Shown here in pieces: positions 5,230 to 10,461 of a stretch of 10,461 nucleotides of DNA. The DNA is from Cyanobacteriota bacterium. Lineage in GTDB: Bacteria > Cyanobacteriota > Cyanobacteriia > Phormidesmidales > Phormidesmidaceae. The notes under the pieces were generated by a model that was not told the origin of the DNA, did not search any database, and saw nothing but the letters and a program-made list of their open reading frames with translations. Position 1 is the stretch's first letter. Each line of letters opens with the position of its first letter. The DNA lies in assembly GCA_027592485.1 (NCBI GenBank), contig JAQCKL010000107.1, forward strand, positions 1-10,461, read 5' to 3'. A program made the translations under genes and the position numbers.

Positions 5230-6996
5230 TTGAAACCCAATCAAAATCACCCTTTCACCCTGCCACCGCCACCCCCTTGGTACAGCCCTCGCACCCGCAC
5301 CGGGGCCATGGTGCTGGGGGCGATCGCCCTGAGTTTGGCCATGACCGGCATCGGTCGGCAACCGGTCCTCAACCTCGACGGGTTACCGCAACTGCTCCAG
5401 TTTTTGGGGGCCAGCATGACCCCCGACCTGCAAGGAGATTTTCTCCTCACCTTGGCAAAAGCCACGGGTGTCACCTTTGCCTATGGGGTCTGCGGCACTG
5501 TCCTGAGTTTGGGTTTGGGCTTGGTCGGCGGGGTCCTCTGTTCCGAAACCTGGTGGCGCAGCGTCTGGCCCCGGCACATTTCCAGAGGCCGATGGGTATG
5601 GCGGGGACTGCGGTGGATATTAGCGCTCCCCCGAGCTATCCATGTATTGGTATGGGGACTGCTGCTGATGCAGGTGATGGGTCTAGAGCCCTTGGTGGCG
5701 GTGCTGGCGATCGCGATTCCCTTTGGGGCGATCGTCGCCAAGGTCTTTGCCGATATTTTTGATGAAACGCCCCAAGCACCGCTGCAGGCACTCCTCGCCA
5801 CGGGCACTCCGCCCTTGAACGCTTGGCTGTATGGATTACTGCCCCAGGCACTGCCCAATCTGCTCTCCTACGGTTTTTACCGGTTTGAATGTTCCCTACG
5901 GGCAGCGGCGGTATTGGGCATTATCGGAGCGGGCGGGCTGGGCTATGAAATTCTGCTGAGCCTACAGTCCTTGCAGTATCACCAGTTGTGGACGGGCTTT
6001 TATGCCCTGATGCTGTTAAATGGCGCGGTCGATCTGTGGAGTGGCCTGGTGCGGCGGCGATTGGGCTTTACCAGCCGTCTGGACCTGAATGCGTCTCGAC
6101 GCACTTCTTCCCCTCAGCCCCATGCCGCAACCGCGAACCGGGCACCCCCCCGCAGGGATCCCATGGTGCTGGGTAGTGGGGTGGCAGCGGGGATCACCGT
6201 TCCCCTCTGCTTCGCGGGTCTACCGCTCCATTGGGGGCTGCTGGGGGATCCCCAAACCTGGCAAAGACTATCCACCTTGCTCCGAGATGCCAATCCGTTT
6301 CCCCTCACCCTGGCCGCCCTCGGTCCTTTGCTCCCCTTGTCAGTGCAGACCCTGGCCATGGCCACGGTGGCGATCGCCATGGCCGGAACCCTGGCCATGA
6401 TCCTGTCCTTCCCCGCCGCCCAAACCATCGTGCTCCCTGGGGGGCTGTTGAGGCCAGGGAAAACTGGTCCAATGCGATCTTTTTCAATGCGATCTTTGCC
6501 CTGGGGTTGGGTGGTCCTTGTGGGCAGTCGCTTGCTGCTGTTGCTCTGCCGGGCGATCCCCGCTCCGATCTGGGCCTTAGTGGCCCTCTACCTGTTTTTC
6601 CCAGGGGTGTTGCCGGGAGCGATCGCCCTCGCCATTCATAACTTTGGCGTCCTAGGGCGACTCATGGCAGAGGTCAACGAAAATCTAGAGGATCGACCCG
6701 TCCGCGCCCTCAGAACCCTCGGCTCAGGCACCACTGGTGTTTTGCTTTACGGCATTTTGCCCCAAAACCTAGGACGCTTTCTGGCTTACATCTGCTATCG
6801 CTGGGAGGTCTGCTTGCGGGAAACCGTGATTGTTGGGTTGGTGGGCACAGGGGGGCTGGGGCGGCTGATGACCGAACAAATCAGCAGTTTTGATTACCCT
6901 GGACTCACCCTCACCCTAGGGGCCTTAGTGGTTTTGACCGCTGGGGTCGATGGGGTGAGTCGCCATCTGCGAGGGGTACTCACGGCTCACCCTTAG
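5230..6996 (+). CDS. phnE: Phosphonate-type ABC permease, two PhnE domains fused in tandem
   Basis: At 588 residues this is about twice the length of a standard PhnE. The first half (about 25-278) and second half (about 313-585) each hold a full permease with around six membrane segments and an ATPase-contacting EAA-type loop. The internal repeat is clear: YGLLPQALPNLLSYGFYRFE (201-220) against YGILPQNLGRFLAYICYRWE (507-526), followed by VLGIIGAGGLG (228-238) against IVGLVGTGGLG (534-544). A hydrophilic Arg/Pro/Ser-rich linker (about 281-311) joins them. The chain could thus supply both permease subunits for a PhnC dimer. The start is a TTG 4 nt after the phnC stop, with no strong ribosome site, suggesting coupled translation; the next in-frame ATG (5308) would shorten the N-terminus by 26 residues. 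No phnD binding-protein gene is in the window. Confidence 0.92.
   Translation: MKPNQNHPFTLPPPPPWYSPRTRTGAMVLGAIALSLAMTGIGRQPVLNLDGLPQLLQFLGASMTPDLQGDFLLTLAKATGVTFAYGVCGTVLSLGLGLVGGVLCSETWWRSVWPRHISRGRWVWRGLRWILALPRAIHVLVWGLLLMQVMGLEPLVAVLAIAIPFGAIVAKVFADIFDETPQAPLQALLATGTPPLNAWLYGLLPQALPNLLSYGFYRFECSLRAAAVLGIIGAGGLGYEILLSLQSLQYHQLWTGFYALMLLNGAVDLWSGLVRRRLGFTSRLDLNASRRTSSPQPHAATANRAPPRRDPMVLGSGVAAGITVPLCFAGLPLHWGLLGDPQTWQRLSTLLRDANPFPLTLAALGPLLPLSVQTLAMATVAIAMAGTLAMILSFPAAQTIVLPGGLLRPGKTGPMRSFSMRSLPWGWVVLVGSRLLLLLCRAIPAPIWALVALYLFFPGVLPGAIALAIHNFGVLGRLMAEVNENLEDRPVRALRTLGSGTTGVLLYGILPQNLGRFLAYICYRWEVCLRETVIVGLVGTGGLGRLMTEQISSFDYPGLTLTLGALVVLTAGVDGVSRHLRGVLTAHP
6470..6497 (+). repeat. In-frame tandem duplication inside phnE
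   Basis: CAATGCGATCTTT occurs at 6470-6482 and again at 6485-6497, a 15-nt period. It yields the peptide MRSFSMRSL in a loop of the second permease half (residues 415-423), which is out of the membrane, so the duplication is tolerated by the reading frame. Confidence 0.7.
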
Positions 6997-7030
6997 TCCT
7001 TGGCATGGGGGGTTGATTCCAGCTCCCTTT

Positions 7031-7045
7031 CTCCCACCTTGGGAG
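7031..7045. terminator. Candidate hairpin between phnE and the tRNA gene
   Basis: CTCCCA-CCT-TGGGAG is a perfect 6-bp stem with a 3-nt loop, located 35 bp after the phnE stop and 41 bp after the 3' end of the convergent tRNA gene. No T-run follows on either strand, so the terminator role is plausible but not strong. Confidence 0.4.
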
Positions 7046-7085
7046 TCGGCCTATAGCCTTTGGATGCCGTTCCAAAACCAGATAA

Positions 7086-7158
7086 TCCAGGGTGCAGGGG
7101 TCGAACCTGCCTAAGGCGAATTATGAGTTCGCTGCCTAATCCGCTCGGCCAACCCTGG
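7086..7158 (-). tRNA. trnI-CAU: tRNA with CAU anticodon, probably tRNA-Ile (lysidine type)
   Basis: The minus strand folds into a complete 73-nt cloverleaf: acceptor CCAGGGT/ACCCTGG, D-stem GCC/GGC, anticodon stem GCGAA/TTCGC around loop CTCATAA, five-base variable loop CTTAG, T-stem GCAGG/CCTGC with loop TTCGACC, and discriminator A. CCA is not encoded. An initiator is excluded because position 1 pairs normally and the anticodon stem lacks the three G-C pairs. The loop context CTCATAA between GCGA- and -TCGC matches tRNA-Ile(CAU) genes of E. coli and chloroplasts better than elongator Met, which typically shows TTCATAC. If so, TilS must convert C34 to lysidine so that it reads AUA. Elongator tRNA-Met is the alternative. 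Confidence 0.9.
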
Positions 7159-7166
7159 TAATTGCT

Positions 7167-7200
7167 TATATATTAGCCCGACACCCTGAACCCGACACCC
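7167..7200 (-). promoter_or_regulatory. Putative tRNA promoter region with a direct repeat
   Basis: Just upstream of the tRNA (minus strand) is an AT-rich TAATATATA block (plus 7167-7175) that could serve as a -10 element. Directly upstream, CCCGACACCC (plus strand) is repeated at 7177-7186 and 7191-7200 with a TGAA spacer. No good -35 hexamer is seen at 17 bp. Confidence 0.35.
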
Positions 7201-7305
7201 CCTTAAAGGCTGGGCTCAAAGATCCGTCATGCATCTGTGCGGAAGTTGGGTTGCAGCACTATGATGAATTGACAATTCTTTTCAACCCCATTTTTTTCTT
7301 GCCGC

Positions 7306-7584
7306 ATGGGCATTAATCCAGCCGTTGCTTTTACAACCCTGTTACTGGCTCTGATGATTGGAGCCGGTGTGGTCAGCGCCTCGTGGGGATATGCCTTAGG
7401 TCGCCAAGCCCTCACCGGGGTGCGCCAACCCGATTCGCGACCCGCTAGTAGCGCTGCTACTAACCGAGCCGCACCCTCTGGCCAAGCCGCTACCCTGCGC
7501 AGTGAGCAAGACATTGTGAATGAAGTTCAAGCCCGCATGTCAGGGGGGGCAGTCGCGCCTGATTCAGAGTTGCCCAGAAATTAG
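7306..7584 (+). CDS. Small membrane-anchored protein of unknown function
   Basis: I do not recognise the family. The protein has 92 residues. Residues about 5-30 form one hydrophobic helix (AVAFTTLLLALMIGAGVVSA) followed by WGYALGRQAL and VRQPDSRP (39-46). Residues 45-92 are polar, Ala/Ser/Pro-rich and probably flexible or extracytoplasmic, ending in a more helical stretch SEQDIVNEVQARM. No cysteines, metal motifs or catalytic signatures are present. The ATG at 7306 has no clear ribosome site. The next gene, a CNNM/CorC-type membrane protein, starts 67 bp downstream on the same strand without an obvious terminator between, so the two may be co-transcribed. Codon use resembles its neighbours and the hydrophobic segment is well formed, which argues for a true gene. 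Confidence 0.7.
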   Translation: MGINPAVAFTTLLLALMIGAGVVSASWGYALGRQALTGVRQPDSRPASSAATNRAAPSGQAATLRSEQDIVNEVQARMSGGAVAPDSELPRN

Positions 7585-7651
7585 CCCAGCCTTTTAACCA
7601 GTGCTTTCTTTGGAGATGAGTTGCAACGGGACCCTTCAGGATAGCTAGTCG

Positions 7652-9067
7652 ATGGACTTGCCTCGCTTCGATGTCTTTAGCCGGTTGCTAGCAGTCTTGG
7701 CTCTGATTGGTATCAATGCCTTTTTTGTGGCTGCTGAGTTCTCAATTGTGTCCGTGCGGCGATCGCGCATCAATCAGTTGGTGGCCAATGGTGATGTCCC
7801 AGCCCAGGCTGTACAGCGGTTTCAGCGCAGCATAGAACGGCTTCTCTCCACCACTCAAATTGGGATCACCCTCTCCAGTTTGGCCCTGGGCTGGATTGGG
7901 GAGAACACTATGGCAGTCATCTTGCTCCAGGGGCTTGATGCTCTACCCCTGCCGACTCCCATCGTGCATGCCGTGACCCATTCCGTCGCTGTGCTGCTGG
8001 CATTTATCACCATTGCCTACCTACAGATTGTGTTAGGAGAACTTTGCCCCAAAGCCGTGGCTCTGCTCTATCCAGAGCAACTGGCCCGTTTTCTGGGAGC
8101 GCCTAGCCTCACCATTGCCCGGCTCTTTATGCCGTTTATTTGGATCTTGAATCAATCCACCCGCTGTTTACTGAGACTTGTCGGGATTGATTACCAGGGG
8201 AGTCAAAGCTGGCATAGTCGTCTGACCCCCGAAGAGCTCCACCTGATTATTCAGACCTCGACAGAATCAGCGGGCTTTGACGCTGATGAACGGGAGCTCC
8301 TCAAAAATGTGTTTGAGTTTCGTGACGTCACCGTCGACGAAGTCATGGTTCCCCGCACCCAAATTGAAGCCCTGCCTAAAACGGCTACCCTCCAGGACTT
8401 GCTAGATGTCATTGTGGCCACCGGCTACACCCAATTCCCCGTCATTAATGAGTCCTTAGACGATGTGATGGGGGTGATTCGTTGGAAGGATTTGGTAGAA
8501 CCCTTGGCCGGTCAACAGATTACTCCCCATAGCCCTATCAGTGCCTGGGTCTACCCCACTCGCTTCGTGACGAAATCCACCCAACTCCATAGCTTGCTGC
8601 AAATTATGAAACGGTCAGGGCAATCGATGGTGATGATCTTGGATGAATTTGGAGGTACTGCCGGGTTAGTGACTCGACAAGATGTGATTGCTGAAATCAT
8701 TGGCGATCAGCATGACAGTGAAACCTTTGCCCATGGATTGATTCAAGCCTTAGAAGGGGATTGTTATCGCATTCAAGCCCAAATCTCTATGGCCGAATTA
8801 AATGAACAGCTCAATCTAGCATTACCGGATCAAGGGGAGTATCAAACCCTAGCAGGATTTTTAATCCATCAACTTCATGCCATCCCTGAGGTGGGAGACT
8901 ATACCTGCCATAGTGGCTGGCAATGGATGGTGAGTGCCATGGAAGGCCTGAGAGTGGTTGAAGTCCGCGCCCAACAACTCTCCTCAATTGCCTCCCCTGC
9001 CGCTACGGTGTCACCGGAGACGACGGAACCGCTTTCTCCAAAGCTGCGTCCCTTGAATTTGGAATAA
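7652..9067 (+). CDS. CNNM/CorC-type membrane protein (DUF21, two CBS domains, CorC_HlyC)
   Basis: The 471-residue protein has the family's full architecture. The DUF21 membrane domain spans about 8-185, with FFVAAEFSIVSVRRSRI (24-40), TQIGITLSSLALGWIGE (68-84) and VLGELCPKAVAL (127-138). The TPEELHLII and DADERELLKNVFEF linker (192-223) leads to MVPRTQIEAL and a CBS pair (about 231-352), the second containing DEFGGTAGLVTRQDVIAEIIGD (331-352). A C-terminal CorC_HlyC domain covers about 365-440, followed by a Ser/Pro/Thr-rich tail. Family members are often labelled hemolysin but those studied (CNNM, CorC, MpfA) act in Mg2+/Co2+ efflux or homeostasis; that role here is inferred. It sits in the inner membrane with CBS domains in the cytosol, where nucleotide may control it. 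A strong terminator follows. Confidence 0.93.
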   Translation: MDLPRFDVFSRLLAVLALIGINAFFVAAEFSIVSVRRSRINQLVANGDVPAQAVQRFQRSIERLLSTTQIGITLSSLALGWIGENTMAVILLQGLDALPLPTPIVHAVTHSVAVLLAFITIAYLQIVLGELCPKAVALLYPEQLARFLGAPSLTIARLFMPFIWILNQSTRCLLRLVGIDYQGSQSWHSRLTPEELHLIIQTSTESAGFDADERELLKNVFEFRDVTVDEVMVPRTQIEALPKTATLQDLLDVIVATGYTQFPVINESLDDVMGVIRWKDLVEPLAGQQITPHSPISAWVYPTRFVTKSTQLHSLLQIMKRSGQSMVMILDEFGGTAGLVTRQDVIAEIIGDQHDSETFAHGLIQALEGDCYRIQAQISMAELNEQLNLALPDQGEYQTLAGFLIHQLHAIPEVGDYTCHSGWQWMVSAMEGLRVVEVRAQQLSSIASPAATVSPETTEPLSPKLRPLNLE

Positions 9068-9072
9068 TTACT

Positions 9073-9117
9073 TGGGTAGATCAATATCCTGCAGATCCAC
9101 AATCTCTACCCATTTTT
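9073..9117 (+). terminator. Intrinsic terminator of the CNNM/CorC-type gene
   Basis: TGGGTAGA (9073-9080) pairs perfectly with TCTACCCA (9105-9112), followed at once by five T (9113-9117) and a further T-rich stretch. The 24-nt loop is long. It lies 5 bp after the stop codon, so it should end the 7306-9067 unit and separate it from the next gene. Confidence 0.75.
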
Positions 9118-9295
9118 ACCCCTCTTTTTGATCAGATTAAATCTCAGTTGGTGCGCCCCAAAAGCAGCCTATTTAGGTCTTTTTAGCCAAATACTGCCAA
9201 GGTTCTCAGCGTCTTAAGATAACATCACAAAACGATGGCCGTGGTAATATTTTGATGATTTTAATGTTGGTCTTCCGCCCCATCGTCCTGTTTAT

Positions 9296-9301
9296 GAGGA
9301 G
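9296..9301 (+). promoter_or_regulatory. Strong ribosome binding site deciding a GTG start
   Basis: GAGGAG sits 8 nt before GTG at 9310, an ideal spacing. The first in-frame ATG (9367) has no such signal, so the GTG is preferred although it adds 19 residues before the Rossmann fold. Confidence 0.75.
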
Positions 9302-9309
9302 ACACAGGC

Positions 9310-10395
9310 GTGCATAGTAACTTCCCTGGGACCGATCTGAATGGAACGGGTCCACTGAATCATCCGATGCCCATTCGAGTCGGGGTAATCGGTGTCGGCA
9401 ATATGGGTCAGCACCACGCCCGAGTCCTGAGTCGGCTTAAGGATGTGGAGTTGGTGGGCGTTTCCGATGTCAACGTCGAATTGGGGTTGGATACCGCTGG
9501 CAAATACCAAGTGCGGTTCTTCGAATCCTATGAGGATTTGCTAGAGCGGGTGGATGCGGTCTGTATTGCCGTGCCGACCCGGCTCCATCACCAGGTCGGT
9601 ATGGCTTGCTTACAAGCCGGTATCCATGTGCTGATTGAGAAACCTATCGCCGCCAGTATTGCCGAGGCCGAGTCCCTCGTTAACGCCGCTGCCGAGTCTG
9701 GCTGTATTTTGCAGGTGGGTCATATCGAGCGCTTTAACCCTGCCTTTAAAGAACTCCATCAGGTGCTCAAGACCCAGGAGTTATTGGCGCTTGAGGCCCG
9801 GCGCATGAGCCCCTATTCTCAGCGAGCCAATGATGTCTCTGTGGTGCTGGATTTAATGATCCATGACATTGACCTGCTGTTGGAACTTGCCGCATCACCG
9901 GTGGTTAAGCTCACCGCCAGTGGTAGTCGGTCTGCCAATCACTCCAGCCACCTCGACTACGTGACCGCTACCCTCGGATTTTCCAATGGCATTGTGGCCA
10001 CGCTAACTTCCAGTAAGGTCACCCATCGCAAGATTCGCACCATCACGGCTCACTGCAAAACCTCTTTGACAGAAGCCGACTTTCTCAATAACGAGATTTT
10101 GATCCACCGTCAGACCACAGCCAACACCATGACCGACTACGGTCAGGTGCTCTATCGTCAGGATGGTTTGATCGAGAAGGTCTATACCAGCAATATCGAA
10201 CCTCTGCATGCGGAGTTAGAGCATTTTGTGATTTGTGTTCGCGGTGGCGAAACCCCTTCTGTGGGGGGTGAGCAGGCCCTGAAAGCGCTGCGGTTAGCCA
10301 GCTTGATTGAGCAAATGGCCCTAGATGGCAAAGCATGGCAAGGTCCCGATTTGGCAGCGGCTGGGATCGAGACCAGCCCCGTTGTGGCGGTTTAA
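9310..10395 (+). CDS. Gfo/Idh/MocA family NAD(P)-dependent oxidoreductase
   Basis: The protein has 361 residues. After a polar lead of about 20 residues, the N-terminal Rossmann domain begins IRVGVIGVGNMGQHHARVL with the dinucleotide motif G28-x-G30-x-x-G33. The family motif EKPIA (110-114) carries lysine K111, and DLMIHDIDLL (181-190) supplies the aspartate and catalytic-type histidine H185. GHIERFNPAF (137-146) begins the substrate domain, whose beta strands follow (VTATLGF, GIVATLTSS). The family oxidises or reduces sugars, sugar nucleotides and related compounds. The GHIERFNP stretch recalls proteins such as UDP-GlcNAc 3-dehydrogenase (GnnA-like), so cell-surface sugar or lipid A-type metabolism is a reasonable guess, not a firm call. 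It has no visible operon partner, being preceded by a terminator and a 242-bp gap. Confidence 0.9.
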   Translation: MHSNFPGTDLNGTGPLNHPMPIRVGVIGVGNMGQHHARVLSRLKDVELVGVSDVNVELGLDTAGKYQVRFFESYEDLLERVDAVCIAVPTRLHHQVGMACLQAGIHVLIEKPIAASIAEAESLVNAAAESGCILQVGHIERFNPAFKELHQVLKTQELLALEARRMSPYSQRANDVSVVLDLMIHDIDLLLELAASPVVKLTASGSRSANHSSHLDYVTATLGFSNGIVATLTSSKVTHRKIRTITAHCKTSLTEADFLNNEILIHRQTTANTMTDYGQVLYRQDGLIEKVYTSNIEPLHAELEHFVICVRGGETPSVGGEQALKALRLASLIEQMALDGKAWQGPDLAAAGIETSPVVAV

Positions 10396-10461
10396 GGACA
10401 AGGCTGAACCAAGCTGCCTACGGTCTGGGGCCGGGGTGCGAGGGGATGGGGGCAGAAGATG

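Noticed and set aside
5277..5762. Second-frame 161-codon open frame within phnE
   Set aside because: It overlaps the well-supported permease frame; the His/Gly/Arg-rich product is not membrane-like.
9163..9187. Second terminator-like sequence (CCTATTTAGG then TCTTTTT)
   Set aside because: With a realistic loop only 3 bp can pair, too weak to call next to the strong hairpin at 9073-9117.
10453..10461. Start of another gene at the window end
   Set aside because: ATG codons at 10453 and 10459 have too little sequence after them to judge, and the G-rich lead-in is not a clear ribosome site.

Overview
The window comes from a cyanobacterial chromosome. The octamer GCGATCGC (HIP1) occurs at least 11 times in 10.5 kb, where a rough base-composition estimate expects fewer than one. 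The gene content also fits: an rpsP-KH domain pair, a SpoIID/LytB-domain protein in a non-sporulating lineage, a CNNM/CorC-type membrane protein and an MviM-like oxidoreductase. Genus cannot be read reliably. Everything looks like ordinary chromosome: no phage, transposase, CRISPR or defence genes were found. No obviously new multi-gene system is visible.

Layout. Positions 1-346 (minus) hold the start of a KhpA-type KH-domain RNA-binding protein, overlapped by 8 nt with rpsP (ribosomal protein S16). A 291-bp spacer then precedes hydA (plus), a dihydropyrimidinase/hydantoinase with a complete metal centre. hydA converges on a large exported SpoIID/LytB-domain protein (minus), and a hairpin sits between the two. 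The ORF of that protein extends upstream through a degenerate cyanobacterial palindromic repeat, so I place the start internally, just before the signal peptide. A GNAT acetyltransferase (minus) lies upstream of it, and its start faces phnC across only 36 bp.

Positions 4458-6996 hold phnC-phnE, a two-gene phosphonate-type ABC importer. The permease is a tandem fusion of two PhnE domains in one chain, and no phnD binding protein is present in the window. A tRNA with anticodon CAU, best read as the lysidine-type tRNA-Ile, follows on the minus strand.

Positions 7306-9067 (plus) hold a small single-helix membrane protein of unknown function and a DUF21-CBS-CBS-CorC protein, ended by a convincing intrinsic terminator. 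The last gene, 9310-10395 (plus), is a Gfo/Idh/MocA-family NAD(P)-dependent oxidoreductase, probably acting on a sugar or sugar nucleotide, with a strong ribosome binding site before its GTG start.

The genes are mostly separate housekeeping or transport units. The real functional pairs are rpsP-khpA (translation/RNA binding) and phnC-phnE (one transporter). The points most worth a second look are the fused PhnE without a neighbouring PhnD, the start of the SpoIID gene within a repeat-containing leader, and repeated sequence blocks upstream of hydA and of the tRNA gene.
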